64,000 nt of DNA from Ectopseudomonas toyotomiensis (lineage in GTDB: Bacteria; Pseudomonadota; Gammaproteobacteria; Pseudomonadales; Pseudomonadaceae). Both the position numbers and the translations under genes were made by a program. Positions 32,924-42,817 of this stretch are shown piece by piece (within the stretch, counting starts at the first letter, position 1; every line of letters begins with the position of its first letter). A model generated the notes under the pieces. The model searched no databases. It was not told the DNA's origin and worked only from the letters and a program-made list of their open reading frames with translations. The stretch covers positions 248,001 through 312,000 of the forward strand of contig NZ_FOXK01000002.1 in the NCBI RefSeq assembly GCF_900115695.1, in the 5' to 3' direction.

Positions 32924-32978
32924 CGCTTAGTCGTGATGGGATGCTTGGCTGGCCTTCCCCCAAACATAGAGGTGCCTT

Positions 32979-33206
32979 ATGGCTCAGCAACAGCACATTA
33001 CGTTTCAAGGCTATCTGATCGTCTCCGAACACACCTATCAAAGCGACATAGGGAAGTGGTCTGTGCAGTGTTCCATCACCTCGTCGCAGGGAGAGGTTCT
33101 TGGCGTCCGGGCATGTCCCGAGCCCATGTATGCAGCAAGTGAGGAGGAGGCAATTCGCGCGGGGCTGGTCTACGGGCAGTGGTTGGTTAAGACCGGTCGG
33201 CCGTAG
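32979..33206 (+). CDS. small phage protein at the right end, unknown
   Basis: A 75-residue protein (MAQQQHITFQGYLIVSEHTY; AASEEEAIRAGLVYGQWLVK) with an AGAGG ribosome site. It looks like a small alpha/beta protein. I do not recognise it. It is the last gene before the right end, after a 55-nt gap. Confidence 0.6.
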   Translation: MAQQQHITFQGYLIVSEHTYQSDIGKWSVQCSITSSQGEVLGVRACPEPMYAASEEEAIRAGLVYGQWLVKTGRP

Positions 33207-33216
33207 CATGGGTGCT

Positions 33217-33310
33217 GTGCCATATCAGCCGCAAAATTTCGCGGCTGATAGACGGTTGCGCTATGCCAAAAGCCTCGCGAGGCAGTGCCAAAAGCACCGC
33301 TCGCTTACAC
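33217..33310 (+). other. prophage right end with tandem 22-bp transposase-binding-like repeats
   Basis: TGCCAAAAGC occurs at 33264-33273 and 33286-33295, exactly 22 bp apart, with flanking bases also partly shared. A weaker related unit (GTGCCATATCAGC) starts at 33217. Mu right ends have R1 and R2 as tandem 22-bp sites next to the end and R3 further in, so this fits R1 (33285-33306), R2 (33263-33284) and R3 (33217-33238). The element should end in CA shortly after R1, in 33301-33313. The left end is not available for comparison. Confidence 0.7.
33223..33250 (+). repeat. 10-bp perfect inverted repeat near the right end
   Basis: TATCAGCCGC / GCGGCTGATA encloses an 8-nt loop (AAAATTTC). There is no T tract after it, so it is either a weak terminator or part of the end structure (it overlaps the R3-like unit). 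Confidence 0.6.
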
Positions 33311-36300
33311 ACAACAAAGCCCCTGGCGCGAGCAAGCGCCGCGTGAGCCGAATCTGGTAGAGCGTGGTATCGCCGCCGGCAAGGCCTGGCTGTTCGGCGG
33401 CAACACCGTGCTGCGAGTCGGCGTGGTACTGCTTTTTCTCGGCCTGGCCTTCCTCCTTCGTTATGCCACCGAAGGTGTCGAGGTACCGGTAGAGTTGCGT
33501 TACATGGGCGTCGCCGCCAGCGCCCTGGCCTTGCTTGGCCTGGGCTGGTGGTTGCGCCGACGCAATCGCAACTACGCCCTGGTGCTGCAGGGCACCGGCA
33601 TCGCCGTGCTGTACCTGACGGTGTTCGCCGCCATGCGCCTGCATCCGCTGCTCGATCCGGGCCTGGCACTCGGCCTTCTGGTGGCGGTGACACTGTTCTC
33701 GGCCATCCTCGCCGTGCAGCAGAACGCCCTGGGCCTGGCCGCCGCGGCAGCTCTGGGCGGTTTCGCCGCACCGATCCTGACCTCCACCGGCAGCGGCAAC
33801 CATGTCGCGCTGTTCTCCTATTTCGCCCTGCTCAATGCCGGCATCTTCGCCATCGCCTGGTTCAAGGCCTGGCGCCTGCTCAACCTGATCGGCTTCGTCG
33901 GCACCTTCGGCATCGGTTTCGCCTGGGGGCTGCGCTCCTACACGCCGGAGCTACTGGCCAGCACCCAGCCATTCCTGATCCTGTTCTTTTTGATGTATGT
34001 GGCCATCGGCCTGCTGTTCGCCCGCCGCACTCTGCGTGATGCGGCGGATGCGCCCGAGGCGCGGGACGAGCTGTTGCGCTGGTCGCTGCGCCGGGGCGAT
34101 TACGTCGATGCCACCACGTTGTTCGGCCCGCCGTTGATCGGCTTCGGTCTGCAAGTCGCATTGGTTCGACATATCGAGTTTGCTGCGGCGTTCAGCGCCC
34201 TCGGCCTCGGGCTGTTCTATCTGCTGCTGGCGCGGGTACTCAAGGCGCGCGCCGGCGAGCGGGCGCGGCTGTTGGTGGAAATCTGCCTGGCCCTTGGTGT
34301 GGTATTCGCCAGCCTGGCCATTCCGCTGGGGCTGGATGCGCGCTGGACGGCGGCGGCCTGGGCGGTGGAAGGCGCTGGTATCTACTGGCTCGGCCTGCGC
34401 CAGGGCCGGCCGCTGGCGCGCGCCTTCGCTCTGTTGCTGCAGGTGGGCGCGGCGCTGGCCTTCCTCAGTGGCCTGGATCTTGGCTACGCCAGCCTGCTGG
34501 ACGGTTCGCCGCTGGGCGCACTGATGCTCGGTGTGGCGCTGCTGTTCAGCTACTGGCAACTGCGCCGCGAACCTGAGGCGGGCAGCGCCTGGGAGAGGCG
34601 CCTGCTGCCCTGGCTCGGCATTGCCGGCCTGGCGTTTCTCTATCTGATCGCACCGCTGCTGTTCGAGGCCCCCGGCACGGCCATCGCCTGGGCGCTGGTG
34701 GGGTTGGCGACCCTGTTGGTCGGGCTGCGCATCGCGGCGCCGAGCTTCGTCTACAGCGCCTTTGCCATCCAGTTGCTAGGCGGTTTGCTGTTCCTCGGTC
34801 AGATGGCGCTGGATTCGCTGTTCGGTCGCGGTGGTTTCAGCGCCGGCTGGTTTGGCTTGCTGGCGGCGTCGATGGTTGGCTTGGGGCTGATCGCCGGCAT
34901 GCTGCTGGCCGCGCGTGATCCGCAGATTCGCGAGAATCGCCGGCTGCTCGGCGCCTTGTCGATGGTGATGCTGGTGGGCCTGATGTTCATCAACCTGGCC
35001 GTGCTGTTCGTCCTGCCCTGGGTCGCAGCCGCGGCGGTGTGGGGTGGTACGGGGCTGCTGATTCTCTGGCTGGCGCTGTATCTGCAGCAGCGCGCCGCCT
35101 TCCTGTTCAGCCTGGCGCTGCAAGTGTTTGCAGGCCTGGCCTTCCTCGCGGCCGGGCCGTTGCTGCTGTCGGGCATCAGTGGCGAGGGCCTGTCGCCGCT
35201 GGCGCACACCGGCTTCTGGACCCCCGCTGTGCTCGGCCTGGCTGCGCAGATCGGCGCCTGGCGCCTGCAGGGGCTGGCGCGTAGCGGCCGTGATACGGGC
35301 ATCGATGGCGTCAGTCTGCAGCGCCTGGGCCAGCTACTGTTGGCCTGGGGCGCGGGCTGGTGGGCCTTGGCTTTGGCCAGTGAGGTGCTGCGCTTCGTGA
35401 GCGATAACATGCAGGCCAGCGTGTTGCTGATACTGGCTGCGCTGTCGGCGCTGATCTGGATGCTGCTGGCGCTACGCACCCGCTGGCGCGAGTTGGCGCT
35501 GCTGTGCAGCCTGCTGGCACCGGTGGCGGGCTTGATCCTGATTCACGCCTGGCATCCCTTCTATCACCCGGCGGCGAACTTCGGCTGGTTGGGCTGGGTG
35601 GTGGTGATAGCGGCGCATCTGCTTGTCCTGCGCCGTCTGCATGAGCTACTACCGTCCATGGCAGCCAGCGTCGCCCATGTGCTCGGCTGCTGGTTGCTGA
35701 TCGGCGTGCTGGCGCTGGAGCTGCGCTACCTGATGCTGAGCCTGGCCGATCACTACAATGCCTGGCGCTGGCTGGGCTGGGCATTGCTGCCGACCGCTTA
35801 CCTGTGGGTAATGGCGCAGGCACGTCGCCTACCCTGGCCGGTGGCTGGGTTCGAGCGTGAATACAGGCTGTGGGCAGCGGCACCGCTGGCCGCGCTGATG
35901 CTCGCCTGGTTCTGGCTGGCCAATGCCAGTAGCGCCGGCGACAGCGATCCGCTGCCTTATCTGCCGCTGTTCAATCCACTGGAGCTGGGTTTGCTGCTGT
36001 GTCTGGGCGCGCTGTTCGTTTGGGCGCGTAATGCGTTGCCGCGCTTCGGCCTGGCACCGGTACGGGTGCTGCCGGTGGTGCAGGCCGTCGCAGGGCTGTC
36101 GCTGTTCGCCCTGCTGACCGTGATGGTGATGCGCACCGCGCACCACTGGGGCGGCGTGCTCTGGCAGAGCGCGGCACTGTTCGACTCGATGCTGGTGCAG
36201 GCCGGGCTGTCCATCGTCTGGACCCTGATCGCCCTGGCGCTGATGCTCTTCGGCCATTTGCGCATACGCCGCGAGCTGTGGCTGGTAGGCGCTGCGCTGA

Positions 36301-36479
36301 TCGCCCTGGTGGTGGCCAAGCTGTTCTTCGTCGAACTGGGCAACCGCGGCGGCCTGGAGCGCATCGTCTCGTTCATCGGCGTCGGGGTGCTGTTGCTGGT
36401 GGTGGGCTATTTCGCCCCGCTGCCGCCGCGCAAGGCCGAAAAGTCAGCTGCTGCTGACGAACAGGAGTCTGCCGTATGA
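33285..36479 (+). pseudogene. DUF2339 membrane protein, 5' end removed by prophage insertion
   Basis: The frame from about 33313 encodes a large polytopic membrane protein with many helices (VGVVLLFLGLAFLLRYATEG onward), typical of DUF2339. The usual N-terminal membrane start and coiled-coil lead-in of this family are missing. The frame begins inside the phage right end (GTG 33285), giving a hybrid start of about 10 phage-coded residues. The residues just after the junction (SPWREQAPREPNLVERGIAA) belong to the linker before the first large membrane block. The missing part should lie left of the prophage. The 3' end overlaps the DUF3999 gene by ATGA. Function of DUF2339 is unknown. Confidence 0.88.
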
Positions 36480-37819
36480 AACTCATCCGTTGGGGCCTGC
36501 TCCTGGGGTTATCGTTGAGTGCGCTCAGCCAGGCCAGTGAGACACCTCAGGACTATCGGCACAACGCTGCCCTGCAACTCGCTGGTGAGGGCCCCTGGTA
36601 TCGCCTGGAGCTGCCCTTCGCTGCTCACCTCGCCGCCGGACATGGTGATTTGCGTGATCTGCGAGTATTCGACAGCAATGGTCAGATGCAGGCCTATGCG
36701 TTGATTCCGGGGCGTAGCGAGACCGTGCAACAGGAACAGGAGCATGGCGTGCGCTGGTTTCCGTTGCGGGGCCGCGCTGATGCCCAGGAAGTACCCGCGC
36801 TACGCGTCGAGCGCAGCACCACTGGCACGCTGATCGAACTGCGCGGCGGTGCACCGGCCGCAAGCGAGCAGCAACTGCGCGGCTGGTTGCTCGATGCCAG
36901 CGCCATCGATGCGTCGCTGGTGCGTCTGAATCTGGACTGGAGTGGGGCAGAGGAAGGATTTCAGCGCTTCAGCATCGAGGCCAGTGACGACCTGCAGCAC
37001 TGGCGCAGTTGGGGAGAAGGGCAGGTGGCACGTCTGAGCTTCGCCGATGAGCGTATCGACCAGCGTCAGGTCGAACTGCCTGGGCAGCGTGCCCGTTATC
37101 TGCGTCTGCTGTGGAGCAACCCAGCCCGGGCCCCGCAACTGCAGGCCGTTACCCTGCGCAGTCAGCGGCAGGCTCATCAGGCTGCGCCGCTGGTGTGGTC
37201 CGAGTCCATGCCGGCGCAGACCAACGCTGAGGGGCAGTACCAGTGGCAGTTGCCCTTGTCGTTGCCTCTGGAGCGACTGCGGGTCGAATTGGAACAGAGC
37301 AACACACTGGCGCCACTGCGCTTCGAGGCGCGCAGCAGCGACCAGGACGCCTGGCGTCAGCTGACAAGCGGGGTGCTTTATCGTCTGCCTGAGGCTGGGC
37401 GTGAAGTGGTGAACGATGAGTTGGCCCTTCCCGGTTGGCCGGTGCGCCAGCTGCGCGTGCAGGTGGATGCGCGAGGGGGCGGCTTGGGTGCGGATACGCC
37501 TCGCCTGCAGGTAGCGCTACGTGCCACGCAACTGGTGTTTCTCGCCCGTGGCGAGCCGCCTTATCGGCTGGCGCTGGGTAGCCCGAGTGCGCAGTCGGCA
37601 GCATTGCCGCTGCACACCCTGATCCCCGGTTATCAGCCTGAACGACTTGTCAGCCTTGGTCGTGCCGAGTTGGTCGAGCCGCTTGCCGCTGTGGTCGAAT
37701 CACAAGCCGGCGCCGGTCAGGACTGGCAGCGTTGGGGACTCTGGGCTGTACTGCTGGTGGGCGTTGGGTTGCTGGCCGCGATGGCCGCCAGTGTGCTGCG
37801 TCGCCCACCAGACGCCTGA
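36476..37819 (+). CDS. DUF3999 exported membrane-anchored protein
   Basis: A 447-residue protein with a signal peptide (LIRWGLLLGLSLSALSQASE), a long beta-rich periplasmic part and one C-terminal helix (GLWAVLLVGVGLLAAMAASV). The family DUF3999 is usually encoded next to DUF2339, as here, which suggests a joint envelope function that is not known. Translation is coupled to the upstream gene by ATGA, so the prophage insertion may reduce its expression. Confidence 0.85.
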   Translation: MKLIRWGLLLGLSLSALSQASETPQDYRHNAALQLAGEGPWYRLELPFAAHLAAGHGDLRDLRVFDSNGQMQAYALIPGRSETVQQEQEHGVRWFPLRGRADAQEVPALRVERSTTGTLIELRGGAPAASEQQLRGWLLDASAIDASLVRLNLDWSGAEEGFQRFSIEASDDLQHWRSWGEGQVARLSFADERIDQRQVELPGQRARYLRLLWSNPARAPQLQAVTLRSQRQAHQAAPLVWSESMPAQTNAEGQYQWQLPLSLPLERLRVELEQSNTLAPLRFEARSSDQDAWRQLTSGVLYRLPEAGREVVNDELALPGWPVRQLRVQVDARGGGLGADTPRLQVALRATQLVFLARGEPPYRLALGSPSAQSAALPLHTLIPGYQPERLVSLGRAELVEPLAAVVESQAGAGQDWQRWGLWAVLLVGVGLLAAMAASVLRRPPDA

Positions 37820-37833
37820 GAGGCATGGACCAA

Positions 37834-37859
37834 TAAAGCCCAGCTGCGGCAGGGCTTTT
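37834..37859 (+). terminator. intrinsic terminator after DUF3999
   Basis: AAAGCCC / GGGCTTTT stem around a 10-nt loop, 15 nt after the stop. Confidence 0.75.
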
Positions 37860-38006
37860 GCAGTATCTTAGGCACCCCGCGCCAATCCAGCATTGAAGGT
37901 CAGGAAGGCCCTTGCGTATTTCGATTCGCGTCATCGTCCAGTCGCCCCGTGTCGCTTGCGTATGCGACTCACGCACTGCTTCGCCGGGAATGCGGAGGAG
38001 TCGCTG

Positions 38007-39707
38007 ATGCAGGCCTGCATGGCGTCCGGCTGGAGTTTCTCGGCGCCTGTCCTGGTGACACTGCTAGTGTGCCTCGGCGTGATCCTGCTGGCGCACTGGG
38101 TGACCCGTCAGCGCGACTTTCCCGGACGTGACAGTTTCATCCTGCTGCATCTGGCCAGCCTCTGGTGGATGGTGGCTGCGGCGCTGGAAATGACCTTCCT
38201 CAGTGCCGACTGCAAGATGTTCTGGGCCAGCATGGCCTGGCCCGGCATCGTTTCCACGCCGACGTTCTGGGCCGTCTTTCTTTGGCAATACGTCAACAGC
38301 ATGCGCGCGCCTCTGGCGCGCAGCAGTATCCTCGGGCTGAGCCTGGTGCCGCTGCTGGTCTGGGGGCTGGCGCTGAGCAACCCTTGGCATGGTCTGTTCT
38401 ACGGGGCTGGCAGTGCGCCGGTCGATGCCAGTCTGGGGGCGCCGGTGCGCTACGAGCATGGCCCGCTGTTCTACGCCACCGCCGTCTACGTCTACCTGTT
38501 CATGGCCTTCTGCATGGGCGTGGTGACGCGTGCCGCGGCGCTGAGTCAGGGGCTGCATCGCCGCCACTATCTGGCCTTCGTGCTGGTCACCGCGGTGCCC
38601 TGGGTGGCCAATATCGGTTATGTGGGGTTCGGTTGGACGCTGTTCGGCTTCGACCCGACGCCCTTCAGTTTCGCGTTCACCCTGATTGCTTTTTCCTGGT
38701 TGATCGTCGGGGTGCGTCTGTTCGACCTGTTGCCGGTGGCCCGCCATCTGCTGCTCGAAGCCTTGCTCGATCCGGTGCTGGTGATCGACCCGCGTGGACG
38801 TGTGATCGAGGCCAATCCGGCGGCGCTGAAACTGGCAGGCCTGCAATCGGGATGGCAAGGCACCGAGTTGGGGCGGTGGCCGGTTTTCGGTGCCGATCTG
38901 CAACAGTTGCTGCAAGAGCACAAAGGCCCCGAGCAGGACCTGCCGCTGACGCTGACCAGCGCCGCGCGCTACTACGAGGTGCGCGTGCGCGCCATCCAGC
39001 GCGCCACCCGCCATGGCCCGACCCTGCTCGGCCATATGCTCTATATCCGTGACGTGACTCAGCGTCACCTCAGCGAGCTCAAGTTGGCCGAGGCCCTGGC
39101 GCTGAGCGAAGAGCGTCTGCGCACCATCTCCAGCCTGCACGAGCAACTGCGCGAGCAGGCCCTGTGCGACCCGCTGACCGGCCTCTACAACCGCCGCTAT
39201 CTGGATGAATTCTTCGAACGTGAACTGGCCAGGGCACAGCGCGAGAGCCTGCCACTGGCGCTGGCCCTGATCGATCTTGATCACTTCAAGCGCCTCAACG
39301 ACGAATGCGGCCACCTGGTCGGTGACGACGTACTCAAGGCCGTCGCGCAGCATCTGCTGGACAACCTGCGCAGCACCGACGCGGTGTTTCGTATCGGTGG
39401 CGAAGAGTTTCTGCTGATATTGCCGGGCGCTGATCCGCGCGAGGCCAGCGAGCGCCTGCAGAGCATCTGCGCGCAACTGGCGACTCGCGATGTCGCCACC
39501 CGTGGCGGCGACCAGCGTGTGACCCTGTCTGCCGGCCTGGCCCATTGGCCTGAGCAGGGGCAGGCACTCGACGAGCTTCTGCAGGCTGCCGACGCCGCGC
39601 TGTACCAGGCCAAACGCGACGGGCGCAATCGTGTTTGCGGGCTGCTGGCAGGCGCCGATCTCAGCCATCCATCCCGGCAGGCAGCATTGCGCGGCGACTC
39701 GGGTTAA
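38007..39707 (+). CDS. membrane diguanylate cyclase with 7TM sensor and PAS-like domain
   Basis: A 566-residue protein that should make cyclic di-GMP from two GTP. The N-terminal half has seven or so membrane helices, like the histidine-kinase 7TM sensor domain ([20 protein letters not shown]). A PAS-like segment follows ([20 protein letters not shown]). The GGDEF domain has an active GGEEF at residues 464-468 and an RxxD inhibitory site (RSTD, 455-458) with the standard five-residue spacing, so product inhibition is expected. ATG 38007 is chosen for its GGAGGAG site over an in-frame start at 37893. The ligand sensed is unknown. Confidence 0.9.
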   Translation: MQACMASGWSFSAPVLVTLLVCLGVILLAHWVTRQRDFPGRDSFILLHLASLWWMVAAALEMTFLSADCKMFWASMAWPGIVSTPTFWAVFLWQYVNSMRAPLARSSILGLSLVPLLVWGLALSNPWHGLFYGAGSAPVDASLGAPVRYEHGPLFYATAVYVYLFMAFCMGVVTRAAALSQGLHRRHYLAFVLVTAVPWVANIGYVGFGWTLFGFDPTPFSFAFTLIAFSWLIVGVRLFDLLPVARHLLLEALLDPVLVIDPRGRVIEANPAALKLAGLQSGWQGTELGRWPVFGADLQQLLQEHKGPEQDLPLTLTSAARYYEVRVRAIQRATRHGPTLLGHMLYIRDVTQRHLSELKLAEALALSEERLRTISSLHEQLREQALCDPLTGLYNRRYLDEFFERELARAQRESLPLALALIDLDHFKRLNDECGHLVGDDVLKAVAQHLLDNLRSTDAVFRIGGEEFLLILPGADPREASERLQSICAQLATRDVATRGGDQRVTLSAGLAHWPEQGQALDELLQAADAALYQAKRDGRNRVCGLLAGADLSHPSRQAALRGDSG

Positions 39708-39742
39708 ACTGCGCGCGATTTTTCCCCTTTCCGGAGCCGTCC

Positions 39743-40750
39743 ATGTCCCGCGTCACCCTGAGCCGCTACCTGATCGAGCAGACTCGCAGCCACAACACCC
39801 CGGCCGACCTGCGTTTCCTTATCGAAGTCGTGGCACGGGCCTGCAAGGCGATCAGCCACCAGGTTTCCAAGGGCGCCCTCGGCGGCGTACTGGGCAGCCT
39901 GGATAGCGAGAACGTGCAGGGCGAAGTGCAGAAGAAGCTCGACGTGATCTCCAACGAGATCCTGCTCGAAGCCAACGAGTGGGGCGGCCACCTGGCCGGC
40001 ATGGCGTCCGAGGAAATGGACAACGCCTACCAGATTCCCGGCAAGTACCCCAAGGGTGCCTACCTGCTGGTATTCGACCCGCTGGACGGCTCCAGCAACA
40101 TCGACGTCAACGTCTCGGTCGGCACCATCTTCTCCGTGCTGCGCTGCCCGGATCGCAACGGTGACACCGGCGACCTGGGCGAGGAGGCCTTCCTCCAGCC
40201 GGGCACCCAGCAGGTTGCGGCCGGCTACGCCATCTACGGCCCGCAGACGATGCTGATGCTGACTCTGGGCGATGGCGTGAAAGGCTTCACCCTGGATCGC
40301 GAGCTGGGCAGCTTCGTGCTCACCCATGACAACATCAAGGTGCCGGAATCCACCAAGGAATTCGCCATCAACATGTCCAACCAGCGCCACTGGGAAGCCC
40401 CGGTGCAGCGTTACGTCTCCGAGCTGCTGGCCGGCGAGACCGGACCGCTGGGGCGCAACTACAACATGCGCTGGATCGCCTCGATGGTGGCCGACGTGCA
40501 CCGTATCCTCACCCGTGGCGGCGTGTTCATGTACCCGCGTGACGCCCGCGAGCCGGACAAGCCGGGCAAGCTGCGCCTGATGTACGAGGCCAACCCGATG
40601 TCGATGATCATCGAACAGGCCGGTGGCGCTGCCACCGACGGTAACCAGCGCATTCTCGATATCCAGCCCACTTCCCTGCACCAGCGAGTGCCGGTATTCC
40701 TCGGCTCCAAGGAAGAAGTGCTGCGCATCACCGCTTACCACCGCAACTGA
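39743..40750 (+). CDS. fbp: fructose-1,6-bisphosphatase, class I
   Basis: A 335-residue enzyme that removes the 1-phosphate of fructose 1,6-bisphosphate in gluconeogenesis. The metal-binding signature [13 protein letters not shown] is complete, and EANEWGG and [17 protein letters not shown] match the class I enzyme. ATG 39743 has a CCGGAG site. The stop overlaps the DUF924 gene start. Confidence 0.96.
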   Translation: MSRVTLSRYLIEQTRSHNTPADLRFLIEVVARACKAISHQVSKGALGGVLGSLDSENVQGEVQKKLDVISNEILLEANEWGGHLAGMASEEMDNAYQIPGKYPKGAYLLVFDPLDGSSNIDVNVSVGTIFSVLRCPDRNGDTGDLGEEAFLQPGTQQVAAGYAIYGPQTMLMLTLGDGVKGFTLDRELGSFVLTHDNIKVPESTKEFAINMSNQRHWEAPVQRYVSELLAGETGPLGRNYNMRWIASMVADVHRILTRGGVFMYPRDAREPDKPGKLRLMYEANPMSMIIEQAGGAATDGNQRILDIQPTSLHQRVPVFLGSKEEVLRITAYHRN

Positions 40751-41349
40751 TGAGCGCCTGGCAACCGCTGCTCGACTGGTGGTTCGGTACCGAAGGCAGC
40801 GCTACCGAAGTCGCCGCAGCGCGCCAGGGTTTGTGGTTCGGCAAGCGTGACAGCCAGGATCGTGAAGCCGAGGTGCGCTTCGGTGCCCTGGTCGAGCAGG
40901 CACTGGCTGGCGAGCTGCAGGGTTGGACGGACGACCCGCAAGGTTGGCTGGCGCAGCTGATCCTGCTCGATCAGCTGCCGCGCATGATCTTTCGCGATAC
41001 GCCGCGGGCCTTTGCCGGCGACAGCCTGGCCCGCCCGCTGTTGCGCGATGGCCTGGATCGCGGCTGGGATCGCAGGCTGACGCCGATCCAGCGCGTCTTT
41101 GCCTATCTGGTCTTCGAGCACGCCGAAGATCTGCCCTTGCAAGACCGTGCGGTCGAGTTCTTTGCTGATCTGCTGAACGAAGCCGCTGTCGATGAACGGC
41201 CATTGTTCGCCAATTTCCTCGATTTCGCCGAGCGCCATCAGCGGGTGATTGCCCGCTTCGGTCGCTTTCCTCATCGCAATGCGATTCTCGGTCGCGCCTC
41301 CACTGACGAAGAGCAGGCCTTCCTGCGGGAACCCGGCTCGCGTTTCTGA
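40750..41349 (+). CDS. DUF924 family protein
   Basis: A 199-residue helical protein of the DUF924 family (WLAQLILLDQLPRMIFRDTP; RVFAYLVFEHAEDLPLQDRA; FPHRNAILGRASTDEEQAFL). The family is TPR-like and of unknown function. It overlaps the fbp stop by one base and is probably co-transcribed. Confidence 0.88.
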   Translation: MSAWQPLLDWWFGTEGSATEVAAARQGLWFGKRDSQDREAEVRFGALVEQALAGELQGWTDDPQGWLAQLILLDQLPRMIFRDTPRAFAGDSLARPLLRDGLDRGWDRRLTPIQRVFAYLVFEHAEDLPLQDRAVEFFADLLNEAAVDERPLFANFLDFAERHQRVIARFGRFPHRNAILGRASTDEEQAFLREPGSRF

Positions 41350-41418
41350 ACTCCAAGCGGGCAAGTCGTCGCCGGCTATGCCAAGCTTGCTGGCACCTTC
41401 CCATCAGGAGCTTCATCC

Positions 41419-41670
41419 ATGTCGATGCGTATCGTCGCGTTGCTCGCCTGCTGCCTGCTCGCCGCTTGCAGCAAGGTCAATCAGGAAAACTATTCCAAGC
41501 TCAAAGCGGGCATGAGCAAGCAGGAAGTGGAAAGCCTGCTCGGCGCGCCGGGCGAATGTGCCGGCGCACTGGGCATGACCAGTTGCACCTGGGGCGACGA
41601 CAAGGCCTATATCAGCGTCCAGTACGCCGGGGACAAGGTCATGCTGTTCTCCGGCAAGGGACTCAAGTAA
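41419..41670 (+). CDS. small SmpA/BamE-like lipoprotein
   Basis: An 83-residue lipoprotein. The signal peptide ends in the lipobox LLAACS. The mature part (YSKLKAGMSKQEVESLLGAP) has the SmpA/OmlA-like beta-alpha pattern also seen in DUF3862 proteins. Outer-membrane attachment is expected. It lies 12 nt before the lipocalin gene and may form an operon with it. Confidence 0.82.
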   Translation: MSMRIVALLACCLLAACSKVNQENYSKLKAGMSKQEVESLLGAPGECAGALGMTSCTWGDDKAYISVQYAGDKVMLFSGKGLK

Positions 41671-41682
41671 ACAGGAGCTTTC

Positions 41683-42225
41683 ATGCGTTCGATCCTAATC
41701 GCCAGCGCCATTCTCGCCCTGGCCGGCTGCGCCAATTCCGGTACCGGCAGCATCCCCAAACCGCCACCGCAGACCATGCAGGTCGACCTGCAGCGCTACC
41801 AGGGCACCTGGTACGAGCTGGCGCGCCTGCCGATGTTCTTCCAGCGCAACTGCGTGCAGTCCGAAGCGCATTACGGTCTGCGTGACGATGGCCGCATCGA
41901 CGTGACCAACCGCTGCCGCGACAAGGACGGTGAGTGGATCGAGGCCAAGGGCGTCGCCGAGCCTCAGGTCGAAGGGCAAACCGACAAGCTGTGGGTGCGC
42001 TTCGACAACTGGGCCAGCAAGCTGCTACCGATCAAGGGCGACTACTGGGTGATCTACCACGACGAGGACTATCGCGTGGCACTGGTCGGTCACCCGGAGC
42101 ACAAATACCTCTGGCTGCTCGCGCGCACCCCTGAAGTCGATCAGGAAACCCGCGACAAGCTGCTCAGCGTCGCGCGCGAGCAGGGCTACGTCACCTCTGA
42201 CCTGATCTGGCGTCAGGCCGATTGA
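41683..42225 (+). CDS. blc: outer-membrane lipocalin (Blc-like)
   Basis: A 180-residue lipoprotein of the bacterial lipocalin family. Lipobox LALAGC, then the lipocalin motif YQGTWYELARLPMFFQRNC at residues about 39-57, and a second motif YRVALVGHPEHKYLWLLAR. Blc binds fatty acids or lysophospholipids at the outer membrane. The RBS is AGGAG. Confidence 0.92.
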   Translation: MRSILIASAILALAGCANSGTGSIPKPPPQTMQVDLQRYQGTWYELARLPMFFQRNCVQSEAHYGLRDDGRIDVTNRCRDKDGEWIEAKGVAEPQVEGQTDKLWVRFDNWASKLLPIKGDYWVIYHDEDYRVALVGHPEHKYLWLLARTPEVDQETRDKLLSVAREQGYVTSDLIWRQAD

Positions 42226-42237
42226 TCCAGCGCTCGC

Positions 42238-42298
42238 CCGTAGCCCAGATGCAATCCGGGGATGTCTACCGGGATTTCCCGGATTGATCCGGGCTACG
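42238..42298 (+). repeat. REP-like inverted repeat
   Basis: CGTAGCCCAGATGCAATCCGGG and a reverse-complement partner CCCGGATTGATCCGGGCTACG flank a short loop between two convergent genes. It is typical of Pseudomonas REP-like elements and may also stop transcription. Confidence 0.7.
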
Positions 42299-42301
42299 TC
42301 G

Positions 42302-42739
42302 TCATTCCCAATCCAGGCGCGCCAGCTTCCACTCGCTGCCGTCGAGCCACCATTCCAGTTTCACCGAATAGTGCCGCGCGCTGTCGGGGATCAACCCCTC
42401 GGCGCCACTCAGGCCTACCTGAACTTCGGTATAGCCCTTGCTGCTGATCGCCGCGTCGATCCAGCTGTTCTTGCCCAGTGCGATGACCTTGATGTTCTTG
42501 TGGCGCAGGAACAGCAGGGTCATGGTGCGCTTGGCCCATTCACGATTGAGTTCCTGGCGGGCGAGGAAGTCGCCATGCAACTGCTCCAGCACTGCACCGG
42601 TGCTCTTGGCCTCGATGTTGTCCTGCAGCTGCTGAACGGCCGTCTCCAGAGCGGCCTGCGGGTCGTCACCGCCGCCGCAGCCGGCAAGCAGGAGGGTGAA
42701 GGACATAAACAGCGACCAAGCCAGATAACGCATCGACAT
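42302..42739 (-). CDS. small lipoprotein, unknown
   Basis: A 145-residue lipoprotein on the minus strand. The signal peptide ends in LLLAGC and is followed by GGGDDPQAALETAVQQLQDN. The rest (AISSKGYTEVQVGLSGAEGL; HYSVKLEWWLDGSEWKL) looks like an NTF2-like alpha/beta cone. The start at 42739 is supported by AAGGAA; 42757 is an alternative. It is divergent from pip. Confidence 0.72.
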   Translation of the reverse strand: MSMRYLAWSLFMSFTLLLAGCGGGDDPQAALETAVQQLQDNIEAKSTGAVLEQLHGDFLARQELNREWAKRTMTLLFLRHKNIKVIALGKNSWIDAAISSKGYTEVQVGLSGAEGLIPDSARHYSVKLEWWLDGSEWKLARLDWE

Positions 42740-42817
42740 GCTGAACTTCCTTTTCATGGTTATGATGCCGGGCAGAGTGGAACACGGCAGTTGTAGCCCA
42801 GCCAACAGGAGCCAACC

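Larger units (their letters stand above)
1..33310 (+). mobile_element. Mu-like transposable prophage (contractile tail), left end outside the window
   Basis: All genes from 2 to about 33206, except one, run rightward in Mu order: transposase A and B, early genes, Mor-type activator, lysis, terminase, portal, MuF, gpG, gpI, gpT, sheath, tube, tape measure, gp43-gp48 baseplate, fibre, Com and a methylase. The sheath gene shows a contractile tail. The right end is placed near 33305-33312 because tandem 22-bp repeats stop there and host DUF2339 coding sequence starts. A Mu-type element ends in CA, and three CA dinucleotides in 'cttacacaca' are candidates, so the exact last base and the 5-bp target duplication cannot be fixed without the left end. 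The repressor/Ner region and left end lie upstream of position 1. No structural gene is obviously broken, so the element looks intact as far as seen. Confidence 0.95.

Noticed and set aside
33223..33250. Strong terminator at the prophage right end
   Set aside because: The stem is good but there is no T tract after it; listed as an inverted repeat only.
38064..39668. 534-codon minus-strand frame opposite the diguanylate cyclase gene
   Set aside because: Low-complexity Gln/His/Arg-rich reading; shadow of the GGDEF gene.
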